The translations under genes were made by a program, and so were the position numbers. Positions 55,301-64,000 of a DNA stretch of 64,000 nt are shown one piece after another. Within the stretch, counting starts at the first letter, position 1; every line of letters starts with the position of its first letter. The notes under the pieces were generated by a model that saw only the letters and a program-made list of their open reading frames with translations, did not search any database and was not told where the DNA came from. Source of the DNA: Vombatus ursinus (taxonomy: Eukaryota > Chordata > Mammalia > Diprotodontia > Vombatidae); NCBI RefSeq assembly GCF_900497805.2, contig NW_020954576.1, forward strand, positions 73,856,605-73,920,604, written 5' to 3'.

Positions 55301-55795
55301 AATAATCACTTTGGAATCCTTGAAGGGCTACATAACTCCTGGTTGTTATTTCATGCACATCTACAGTTTGCAAAACCTAGGACCGCTTGCAAACAGTACG
55401 TGGCACACTCTTTTCCTTCCTGATGTCGATGACCTTCTCACTGAGCAGCCTGATTGGTCTCCATACACTCACCTGCTAGACTGGCTACTGTTGTTTCCTA
55501 TGAGTTCACAACTGTGCTACCTTATTTGCAATCTTGCTTCTGCATGTCTTTATTTTTTTTTTAAACGGTCAGATGTCTTGAATTGGAAAAGCCAGTCCTC
55601 TCTCATACGTGGTATAGTGGTATAGAAAATGTCTGTTATTGTGCACTGGTTGACCTGTGTTGGGCTGCAAGACGTCATGTTGTGGAGAAAGCCCACTATG
55701 CCAGGATCAGATGCCTGCCCTGAGCCACAGGAGTGTGGGACATTGAGGGCAGTGGTGGAGGCACTAGGTGATCTGATGATTTCTGTCTTTTCCTA
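55300..55795. other. Non-coding stretch with two open frames of no recognised identity
   Basis: Frames of 104 codons (55,311-55,625) and 87 codons (55,629-55,892) follow each other but show no known domain. The second runs into an L2 fragment, which argues against coding. Confidence 0.4.
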
Positions 55796-55799
55796 CTCT

Positions 55800-55965
55800 G
55801 GAGGTCAATTCAGTAGAAGAAAAGCATTTACTAAGCTCCTACTCTATGCGAGGCATTGTCCTAGGTGCTGGGGGTACAGAGACAAAAATTAAACTGTCTA
55901 TAATACCCTCAGGGTGCTTCAGTTTTCTGGGGGTGGGGGAGGGAGGAGGCAGGGGAACAGCACGT
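55800..55965 (-). mobile_element. L2 3' end, antisense
   Basis: 'aaaagcatttactaagctcc', 'tactctatgcgaggcattgt' and 'cctaggtgctgggggtacag'. Confidence 0.8.
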
Positions 55966-55984
55966 CTATAGAGAATGAAATACA

Positions 55985-56185
55985 TGATACAAGATCCTAG
56001 ATTTAGAGTAGGAATGGGACCTAGAGGTAACCGAGTCCAGTCTCCTCATTTTACAGATAGAAAAACTGATCTTTAGAGATTTGCCCAAGGTCACACAGCT
56101 AGTAGGTGTCAGAGGTAGGATTGGAACCCAGGGATTCTTGACTCTCAGTGCAGCACACTATTCACTACAGCATGCTGCCTCTTAT
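55985..56185 (-). mobile_element. MIR/THER-1 SINE, antisense, within L2
   Basis: 'agatcctagatttagagtag', 'ggaatgggacctagaggtaa', 'gcccaaggtcacacagctag' and 'aacccagggattcttgactc'. Confidence 0.9.
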
Positions 56186-56189
56186 ATAT

Positions 56190-57190
56190 ACAAAGGAATA
56201 AATAGGATAGGGCACATAACTAATATGAAATGCATTTAAAAACAATAGAATGGGAGTTCCAGAGAGCACAATAAAAGGACAGGGAAGAATAGGCTAGGGA
56301 CACTCGCGGGATGAGGGTGACATGGATGAGTGGGAGGGCGTTGGGGTGTGGTGGCCACTGAAGGGGCCTCTGCCTAGTCAGCCCACGATCATGTGGGGTT
56401 CTTTTTGTTTGTTTTCTTTTGTTTTGATTTTAACAGAAATAAAGGTAATACTGACTTATCAATTCCTGAATAACAGGTGAAAGATCAAAGGAGGGGAAGA
56501 TTTAAGGCACATGCTTAGGGTGGCATGTTTTAAGTACTTACTGTCCAATCACCAACCAGTTTTCCTCAGCCTGAGGCTTACTCCACTAAGGTCATCTCTC
56601 CCAGAATGGATTGCAGGAGGCTCGTTGGGTTTGGACTGGTGGCTGATGTGAAAAGAGAAGCGGGGCAAGGCAGATGAGTAGACCCTGGACCTGTCTGGTG
56701 GTTGAAGGAGTATCGGAGTCTTGGAGTGTAGCCCAGAAGAAGATAAGTGCATCACGGATAAATACAAAACGTCATACAAGTTAAGGAGAGAGTCAAAGTA
56801 TATTCAGGAAGCCTTCTTGGAGAAGATGGCCTTTAAGGGGGACTGGAAGAATGAGTAAGATTTGAGCTTGTAGAGTTAGTGGGGAAAAGCATTCCTGGCA
56901 TGTGAGCAAACGTGGGTAACTCATAGAAAGGAGGAGTAGTGAGGGAAATATGCACAAATACAAGTAGTGTGTGTGATATAAGATAGGTAGGAGCAAAACT
57001 GATGTCAGGAGTTTGGAATTATTTTTTGGTAAGCATTGGGGAGAACCAACAAAAGTTTTCAGTGATGGAGGGATATGATCAGAGCTGTTAAATGAAAAGA
57101 TTAGCCTCATGGTAGGAAGATGGACTAGAAAAGGAAGATGCTAGAGCCGTGAAGATTTGATTAGTAGGGAAAAGCTAATAAATGCTCAGA
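56190..57190 (-). mobile_element. L2-like LINE continuation, antisense
   Basis: Clearest at 56,775-57,130: 'caggaagccttcttggagaa', 'gatggcctttaagggggact', 'gaaaagcattcctggcatgt' and 'ggagggatatgatcagagct', as in L2 antisense. The part before 56,760 is poorly matched and may include other sequence. The 105-codon antisense frame at 56,793-57,110 is an L2 by-product. Confidence 0.6.
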
Positions 57191-57449
57191 TCAAGATCAT
57201 AGTAGTGGAAGGGTTGAAGAGGTGACACCTCAACTTCTGCCTGCCCTGTACCTATGAATATTTGTCCTGTACACCACGTTCCCATTTCAGCCCATCACAC
57301 TATGGCCAGTTGGGCATCTTGCCCATTTCCATTTTTTTTACATGTGTCCAGAGCATTGGAATTTCTTGCAATAAAGGTCGTTAGTATTTTGGTTCCATTT
57401 CCTGATATTATTACTGGCCTTCTTGCCTTCATATCAAGTATGGCATGTA

Positions 57450-57865
57450 GGTGAAACTGCTCAAAATAAAAAGTGTCAGGCAGGATATCTACAGCAGGTC
57501 CACATCCACGTGGGAGACTTTGGCAAGAGTGGTAGGGCGAGGAAGGGAGAACCGTTGTATTGCTGATGGATCATTAAATGTGAATGTGAAGAGATCATGG
57601 GTATGAACTAAAGGGGTGTATAATGTGTGACAGAGTCTGTATGTCAAATAGGGGGAGTGAACCCAAAGGGATGGGGGGTGGAGTGCCAGCATGTATTTGA
57701 CAAAGAGGGTGCATGACAAGAGAGGTTGTGTATGAGCCGGAGAGAAGAAATCTATTCATCACTGGGTATGTCAAAAAATAAAGAGGGAAGAATGGAGAAA
57801 TGAGGAAAGAAGGAATACAGAGGTGAGGAAGAAAGAGCAAAGGCTGTGTGTTTAAGGAGCCAATA
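57450..57865 (-). mobile_element. LINE-like purine-rich stretch, probably the 5' part of an L2
   Basis: Purine-rich on the plus strand with the texture of antisense L2 ('gcaggatatctacagcaggt', 'gtgtgacagagtctgtatgt'). It lacks a decisive motif. Two overlapping antisense frames of 76 and 81 codons may be remnants. Confidence 0.35.
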
Positions 57866-57869
57866 CTAT

Positions 57870-58855
57870 GATGATGTGATATTTACTGGAAAATACAGCC
57901 TGGGCTTGTTTAGTATGTATGGCAGGACTTTTCAGAAAAACAGTATTTTTGTCATTAAAAAAATCTGTTTCCCTTAAACTTCAGGATAACCCTTGAACAA
58001 TCAAGTGGAATATATTTTCTTACCAAGGTCTGTTTTCCCTGAAATCTGTTTCCTTACAACTGTATTTTGTTTTTCACCTTTTCAGGGCATACCATTGCTT
58101 TTATTGTAGAAGTAGAAATTAAAATAGAAGAAATTTTTTTAAAAAGACAAGTGATATCATGGAGTTTTTGAAAAGGTTTGGAAATAGATTAAAAAGTAAT
58201 CAAGGCAAACTCCCATTTAGCTCTCTGAAAATGAAGTAAAGTCAGTAAGTGATAGAGATGTTGCCCAGAAAGGGTCAAAACATACAATCAGTGTCATCCT
58301 CACGCAGGAATGTTTCAAGCACCTTATTACTCAACCTTTGAACAACAAAGTCCTTAGTGACTCGTCCTATGTCCTCACAGACAGATTAGTCGGACCTGAA
58401 CTGAACTTATTTCTAATGACAGAGTAAACTATAATGCTTCCCTGGGTGGGTTTTTTATTGGCTATTTTCAATACTTGGGGCTTTGATGACCTTAATGAAC
58501 TTACTGGATCCACGTAATCATTCCTGGAAACCCTGAAACATTAACTGAACAGCCTATTCCTTGAGATTGTTTTCTTGCCTAATCAATGCACAGTACAAGG
58601 TGCCCACAGGGACTGAAGTAGCCCTGGGTGCCTTTTTTGGTAGCAAAGTGTCACACATGTAATCCAATCTTGTTCTTCAAAAGGAGTTCTTGGCCACTGG
58701 TTGACCTCAGTAGCCACTTTTGCCCTACTCATGACATAATCCAACCATTTATATTTCACAAGGGGCAAAAATCTATCCCATGCATTGCTAGTATACTTCA
58801 AAGGCACAAACTAATGAATTATAAAAATAAATGTCTGGCTGGAAAATGAATGCAA
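57870..58855. other. Unique AT-rich non-coding stretch
   Basis: No recognised feature. Two frames of 73-74 codons overlap on opposite strands and show no motif. Confidence 0.45.
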
Positions 58856-58865
58856 AGAGATGCTC

Positions 58866-58964
58866 CCCTACTAGACTATAGATTTTGTGAGGTCAGAGAT
58901 CATATCTGTTTTATCTTTGCATGCCTAGCACAATGTCTTTTACAGAGGAGGTACTTAATATTTT
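58866..58964 (+). mobile_element. L2 3' tail followed by a G12 run
   Basis: 'actagactatagattttgtg', 'aggtcagagatcatatctgt', 'gcctagcacaatgtctttta' and then 12 G at about 58,965-58,976. Confidence 0.75.
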
Positions 58965-59029
58965 GGGGGGGGGGGGCAGGCATACTAGATTTGTGTTTCT
59001 ATTGGTGTAGGGAGCTCCTAATGACAAAT

Positions 59030-59200
59030 TCCCTTCATCAATTTAGATTGGAATTTGTTCTGTAACTCGTGGTCTTATAGAGTTGCCTGGGAAAGTCTGA
59101 GGTTACATGACTTGCCTAATGTCACACATCCATTATGTGTCAGATGCTTAACTTGAACCTAGATCTTCATGATTCCAAGGCCAGCCTTCTGTCTCTCTTG
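59030..59200 (-). mobile_element. CORE-type marsupial SINE, antisense
   Basis: 'ttatagagttgcctgggaaa', 'tgaggttacatgacttgcct', 'ttcatgattccaaggccagc' and 'cttctgtctctcttgg'. Confidence 0.8.
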
Positions 59201-59314
59201 GGTACATAATAAATGTGGTAAATAAATATGTTCTGTTCATACACCAAAGGATTAGAGTCCACTTGTTTTTCCAGCATCATAAATGTTCTTCTCCCCAGCA
59301 TCATAAGCTCTGTC

Positions 59315-59800
59315 TGTGTAGATCAGAGAATTCTAGGGTTTAGAATTAAAGGGGACCTCAGAAATCGTCTAGTCCCTGAGCACAAGGCCTCTCTTTTGTG
59401 TGTGTGTGTAGGCGTTAGCAGTACTGTCCTCACTAGACGTTCATTGGGCAGTAACGCGACCCCATGAAAAGGATGGTTACACAAGGGCTCTCTTAATGCA
59501 ACCTTAAATTGCCTCCTCCTTTGGGGCTGCCACGTCACTGCTGCCTCAACTTTCCCTCCTAGGCCATTAAAACACCCAGATCCTTAATGAGCAAACTGTT
59601 GTCTAGTTATAACTCCCCAATCATATACTTATAAAGTGTATGTTTTGAACCCAGATCTGTCACTTTACATTTATCTCTGTTAAACTTACTAATTTTTGCT
59701 CAGTCATCTAACAGTAGTAAGTAGCAGAGTGAGGGTTGGACCCCAGGTTTTCTGACTGTAAACCTAGTGTCCCCTCCCCCACCATATCACACTACTCTGA
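59315..59800 (-). mobile_element. MIR pieces around a CR1/L3-like fragment, antisense
   Basis: MIR-like start 'tagggtttagaattaaaggg' and 'gacctcagaaatcgtctagt' at 59,333-59,375. CR1/L3-like 'cacccagatccttaatgagc' and 'gatctgtcactttacattta' at 59,570-59,705. MIR-like end 'gagggttggaccccaggttt' at 59,730-59,800. Between them lies a TG run and unassigned sequence. Confidence 0.55.
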
Positions 59801-59914
59801 AGGACAGTGAGTGTCTCTGAGCTGCTGTGCTTTTAGCCTTTGCAGTGTAATGAAGCCTCCAGAAGAAGCATGGATAGGGCTTCTATTGAAAATTGTTCAT
59901 GCCTCCAGCATGAA

Positions 59915-60030
59915 ATGAGATAGGATGTAGTGTGATGTGATGAAAAGAGCATTGGATTTGGAATAGGAAGGTTGAGTTTCAATCCTGGCTCAGCTGCTGG
60001 AAAGGTTGCTTCTTCCTGGGTCTGTTCGTT
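59915..60030 (+). mobile_element. MIR fragment truncated by L1
   Basis: 'agtgtgatgtgatgaaaaga', 'gcattggatttggaatagga' and 'caatcctggctcagctgct', ending where the L1 3' UTR begins. Confidence 0.75.
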
Positions 60031-60034
60031 TTTC

Positions 60035-61165
60035 TAAATACATTTTTATTGATTATCTTTTATCATCATATTTCTCATAGTATCTTTCTCCTCCCCCTCC
60101 CAGAGAGCCACTCCAGATAACAAAAAAGAAGAGATAATAGCAGCAAAATCAAATCTGAAAACATATATTATGTATAATACCTGTGTACCTTCCATCCCTA
60201 CGAAGGAATAGGGCGGAGATGTCTTTTCTTTCTCTTCTTTGGGGCTATGCTTGTTCTCTGTAGTTTTACAATTGTTTGTTTGTTTTGTGGTTCTTTCCAT
60301 TTACATTGTTGTAGTCATTGTGCATATTATTTTTATGGCTCTACTCACTTTACTCTGCATCGGATCATGTAAATCTTTCCATCCTTTCTGTGTTGATCAT
60401 ATTCATTTCTTACAGCAAGGTAACACTCCATTATGTTCACGTACCACAATTGGTTTAGCCATTCCCCAGTCAATGGGTGTCTACTTTGTTTTCAATTCTT
60501 TGTTACCACAAAAGTGCTACCATAAATATTTTGGAGTATGTGGGAACTTTTAAGAACTGTTTTTTTAAAAATTTCCTTTATCCTTTTATCTATTGGGGAA
60601 TAATAGCATTTTCATATGCCCACATACTTGTTAGTTGTCTATATGTCTTGGATACCAAACTCTTATCTGAGAAATTTGGTACAAAGATTTTTTTCCCATC
60701 TGACTACTTTTCTTCTTATTCCAAATATGTTAATTTTGTTTGTGCAGCAGCTTTTCAATTTCATATAATCAAACTTAATGATTTTATCTTTTGTAATCAA
60801 TTCTGTCTCTTATTTGGTTAAGAGTATATCTCCTACCCATGGCTTTAAAAGGTATATATTTAAATATATATTAAATATAAATATATATTAAATATATTAA
60901 ATATAAATATATATTAAAAATATATTTAAAAGGTATATTTAGAAGATTTATATATGATCTTCTTTTCCCATTTTTTATGTTATGTTATGATCTTTATATA
61001 AAAGTCACATTCATTTTGAATTTATTGTGGAATGTGGCAAATGATTTTTTGTTTAAGCCTAATTTCTGTCAGAATTTTTTCTGGTTTTAACAGCAATTTC
61101 TTAATCAAACAGAAAATATTCCTACTTAAGTAATATGTATTTTTTAAAATATTTTTTCTAATTTA
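60035..61165 (-). mobile_element. L1 3' UTR and distal region, antisense
   Basis: The plus strand reads 'tttttattgattatctttta', 'ggatcatgtaaatctttcca', 'taacactccattatgttcac', 'ggtttagccattccccagtc', 'tggataccaaactcttatct', 'gcagcagcttttcaatttca' and 'cattttgaatttattgtgga', which follows an old L1 3' UTR in antisense. An AT-rich array (60,855-60,945) interrupts it. The 104- and 114-codon frames at 60,239-60,821 are antisense to the repeat and not genes. Confidence 0.75.
60855..60945. repeat. AT-rich tandem array
   Basis: Imperfect 'aatataaatatatatt' units repeated three to four times. Confidence 0.9.
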
Positions 61166-61635
61166 TTTTCTATTAGGCCAGTGGTGATACTTTCACAGAA
61201 ATCCTAAACCATGTGGCAAAAAGATATGGTGAAAATGCTGTCTATTTTTTTGGCTAGTCAGAATAATCCTTCTATAAACATAAAACCTGCCCACTTAAAT
61301 TCAATTCCATGCAATTCCTTCTATGGGAAAGATTGCTATTTTTATTACTATTAATGATAATCAATATTAAAACTTCTTAGCAAAATAATGAGTCCTGTAT
61401 AGAGTATTTAAATTGGACAACACTGATACTTCAGAGACGTTATATTGGCAAAGCACATGTGCAATGTAATGATATCCAAATAAAGAAAAGATTGAGAAAA
61501 ATAAACCTTTAAGATCATAACAGGGTGCATCCTTAGAACAAAATGAGTCTGGGTTGAGAAGGTCCTTAGAACTCTGAATGTTATGGAATAATTTTGGGTG
61601 ACTTTCTTTTCTTTTCTTTTGTGTCTCAAATTTCA

Positions 61636-61662
61636 ATTAATTAATTAATTAATTAATTAATT
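61636..61662. repeat. (AATT)n tail of the half-L1
   Basis: About seven AATT units directly at the 3' boundary of the minus-strand LINE. It probably grew from its A-rich tail. Confidence 0.85.
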
Positions 61663-61671
61663 ATTTTTTAG

Positions 61672-62240
61672 TTTTCAACATTCACTTCCACAAGATTTTG
61701 AGTTCCAAATTTTCTTCCCATCTCATTCCTCCCCCTACCCCAAGATGGAGTTGCATTCTGAATACCCCTTCCCCTAATCTGCCCTCCCTTCCGTCTCCTG
61801 CTCTTTCTCTTATCCCCTTCCCCTTCTATTTTCCTGCAGGGCAAGATGGATTTCTATACCCCATTGCCTATATATCTTATTTCCCAGTTGCATGTGAAAA
61901 CAATTTTTTTAACATTTGTTTTTAAAACTTTGGGTTCCAAATTTTCTCCCTTCCTCCCTCCTCACCCATCCTCATTGATAAGGCAAGCAACTCGACACAG
62001 GTTATACATGTGTAGCCACACAAAACATTTCCATAGTAGTCATGTTGTGAAAAACTAACTATATTTCCCTTCATCCTATCCTGTCCTCCATTTATTCTAT
62101 TCTCTCTTTTGACCCTGTCCCTCCTCAGAAGTGTTTGCTTCTGATTACCCCCTCCCCTGATCTACCCTCCCCTCTGTCATCTTCCTGCTCTCTTATCCCC
62201 TTCCTCCCTGTTTTCCTGTAGGGTAAGATAGATTTCCATA
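61672..62240 (-). repeat. Internal duplication in the half-L1 3' UTR
   Basis: Two blocks share the same order of landmarks on the plus strand. Block 1 (61,672-61,900) has 'tgagttccaaattttcttcc', 'cttatccccttcccct' and 'gcagggcaagatggatttct'. Block 2 (61,908-62,240) has 'tgggttccaaattttctccc', 'cttatccccttcctccc' and 'gtagggtaagatagatttcc'. This is a diverged direct duplication, with extra sequence in block 2. Confidence 0.7.
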
Positions 62241-62672
62241 CCCAATTGAGTGTGTATGTTATTCCCACCTTAAGCCAAATCCAATGAGAATAAGATTCAC
62301 TCATTCCCTTTCACCTTCCCCGGTTTCCCCTCCACTGTAAAAGCCTTTTTCTTGTCTGTTTTATGTGAGATAATTTACCCCATTCTACCTCTCCCTTTCT
62401 CCTTCTCCCAGTATAATCCTCTCTCACCCCTTAATTTTATTCTCCAGACATCACTCCTTCAACTTCAACTCACCCTGTGCTCTCTATCTAGCTATCTATC
62501 TGTCTATCTATCCATATAATTTTTCCCTCCAACTACCCTAATACTGACAAAGGTCTCATGAGTTACAAATATCATCTTTCCATGCAGGAATGTAAACAGT
62601 TCAACCTTAATAAGTCCCTTATGAGTTCTCTTTCATGTTTCTCTTGAGTCTTGTATTTGAAAGTCAAATTTT

Positions 62673-63698
62673 CTACAGCTCTGGTCTTTTCATCAAGAAT
62701 ACTTGAAAGTCCCCTATTTCACTGAATGACCATTTTTTCCCCTGAAGGTTTATACTCAGTTTTGCTGGGTAGGTGATTCTTGGTTGTAATCCTATCTCCT
62801 TTGTCCTCCGGAATATTATATTCCATACCCTCTGGTCCCTTAATGTAGAAACTGCTAAATCTTGTGTTATCCTGATTGTGTTTCCACAATATTTGAATTG
62901 TTTCTTTCTGGTTGCTTGCAATATTTTCTCCTTCACCTGGGAACTCTGGAATTTGACTACAATATTCCTAGGGGTTTTCCTTTGGGAATCTCTTTCAGGG
63001 GGTGATTGGTGGATTCCTTCAATTTCTATTTTTCCCTCTGGTTCTAGAATATCAGGGCAGTTTTCCTTGATAATTTCTTGAAAGATGATGTCTAGGCTCT
63101 TTTTTTTTTTATCATGGCTTTCAGATAGTCCAATAATTTTTAAATTATCTCTTCTGGATCTATTTTCCAGGTCAGTTGTTTTTCCAATGAGATATTTCAC
63201 ATTGTTTTCCATTTTTTCATTCTTTCAGTTTTGCTTTACAATGTCTTGATTTCTCATAAAGTCAATTGCTTCGCCCATTCTAATTTTTAAGGAAGTATTT
63301 TCTTCAGTGAGCTTTTAGACTTCCTTTTCCATTTGGTCAAATCTGCTTTTTAAGGTATTCTTCTCCTCATTGGCTTTTTGGACCTCTTTTGCCATTTGGG
63401 TTAGGCTATTTTTAAGGTGTTATTTTTTCTTCAGTATTTTTTTGGGTCTCGTTTAGCAAGCTGTTGACTTGTTTTTCATGATTTTCTTGCATCACTCTTA
63501 GTTTTTCCTCTACTTCCCTTGCCTGCTTTTCAAAATCCTTTTTGAGCTTTTCCATGGCCTGGGACCAATTCATATTTTTCTTGGAGGCTTTAAAAGTAGG
63601 AGCTTTGACACTGTTGTCTTCTTCTGGTTGTATGTTTTGATCTTCTTTGTCACCGAAGAAAGATTCTATGGTCTGACTTTTTTGTGCAGTTTGCTCAT
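62673..63698 (-). pseudogene. L1/HAL1 ORF1 (RNA-binding nucleic-acid chaperone), degraded
   Basis: L1 ORF1p coats the element RNA as a trimer and is needed for retrotransposition. The probable start is the ATG at 63,698-63,696. The N-terminal half reads, with shifts, as a charged coiled coil (SFFGDKEDQNIQPEE, MEKLKKDFEKQAREVEEKL). A continuous 179-codon frame at 63,212-62,673 holds the RRM-like domain (RRDNLKIIGLSES, NIVVKFQSS) and the C-terminal domain (ILQATRKKQFKY, ITQDLA, ITYPAKLSINLQGKK), ending in FLMKRPEL as in marsupial L1. In the N-terminal half I see at least two stops and two frameshifts, one by an extra base in an A run near 63,425. The RRM/CTD half is intact, so the copy is not very old. 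Confidence 0.88.
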
Positions 63699-64000
63699 GA
63701 TCCCAGCCAATTACTTGAGTTATAAATCTTTGTTAAGGTAGGGGTCTGCTTCTAGTGTGGAGAATGTACTGTCCCAAGCTTTGGGGGTTTTGTGCAGCTG
63801 TTTTCAGAAATACTTCTAGGGACCTGTAAATTTTCAGTTTTTCCAAAGTGGTATGATCAAGGGCGAGGTGTTTACTCCTTTCCTGGCCTGTGCTCTGGTC
63901 TGTGAGTTACCGGAAGCACACTTTTCTGCTTTGGAACTGTGAGGAGAATTTCCTCTCCACTGCCACTATAAGCTCCAGCATGCCAGCACTCCTCCTTGCC

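Larger units (their letters stand above)
61663..64000 (-). mobile_element. HAL1-like half-L1 element: 5' UTR, ORF1, 3' UTR, no ORF2 (runs off the window)
   Basis: Reading on the minus strand, the window edge lies in the 5' UTR (shared with 11.6-12.35 kb), ORF1 runs from about 63,698 to 62,673, and the remaining 1.0 kb to the (AATT)n tail is non-coding. A full L1 would have some 3.8 kb of ORF2 between ORF1 and the 3' UTR; none is here. Half-L1 (HAL1) families that carry only ORF1 are known from mammals including opossum. An internal deletion of an ordinary L1 is the alternative. The 5' end lies outside, so no target-site duplication can be sought. Confidence 0.75.

Noticed and set aside
55311-55892. 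Two successive open frames of 104 and 87 codons
   Set aside because: No known motif; the second ends in an L2 fragment.
60239-60821. Open frames of 104 and 114 codons
   Set aside because: They are antisense to an old L1 3' UTR.
62773-63081. 102-codon plus-strand open frame
   Set aside because: It is the complementary-strand shadow of the L1/HAL1 ORF1.

Overview
The window looks like nuclear DNA from a marsupial. I could not name the species. The evidence is the repeat content: L1 ORF1, 5' UTR and 3' UTR sequences of the marsupial kind, SINEs ending in an RTE-like 'gagtcgg' tail, a short poly(A) tRNA-like SINE with the 'cagctaggtgg' head, and very many MIR/THER-1 and L2 fossils. All calls come from reading the sequence and remembered family consensus; no search was run. 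Repeat boundaries are good to about 10-30 bases unless a target-site duplication is quoted.

I found no exon of a multi-exon protein-coding gene, no rRNA, tRNA or CRISPR array, and no CpG island. The stretch therefore reads as an intergenic desert or the inside of a very large intron. The one recognisable cellular coding sequence is an intronless CNIH4 (cornichon 4) retrocopy at about 21.0-21.6 kb. It has an open 133-codon frame, lacks six codons found in the human protein, and ends in an A tract.

Layout: 0-2.3 kb is old L2 and MIR debris. 2.3-9 kb is mostly unique sequence with a few MIRs and microsatellites. 9.7-15.4 kb is dense in repeats: L2, an L1 ORF2 scrap, an isolated L1 5' UTR, SINEs, CR1/L3-like pieces and L1 3' UTR. 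15.4-17 kb is unique and AT-rich. 17-21 kb holds L2, a nested SINE pair and an old L1 ORF1 region carrying the CNIH4 copy. 22-30 kb is largely unique, with one clear 5'-truncated L1 at 23.5 kb and a perfect RFX-type palindrome at 25.0 kb. 31.5-34.5 kb is a long antisense L2 holding a MIR and a hAT-like insertion. 35-41 kb is SINEs, a hAT MITE nested in a SINE, and a sense L2. A 100-N assembly gap lies at 41,393-41,492. 41.5-49.7 kb is mostly unique and contains the best candidates for conserved regulatory DNA, including an RFX-like motif abutting a CTCF-like motif at 49.03 kb. 49.7-57.9 kb is a nest of L2 and SINEs with an unassigned insertion of about 625 bp. 58-60 kb is unique sequence plus old SINE and CR1 pieces. 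60.0-61.2 kb is L1 3' UTR, and from 61.6 kb to the end runs a minus-strand half-L1 (HAL1-like) element with ORF1 but no ORF2.

Nothing here amounts to a new multi-gene system. The points most worth following are the open CNIH4 retrocopy, the ORF1-only LINE, the two RFX-type sites in unique DNA, and the unassigned insertion inside an L2.
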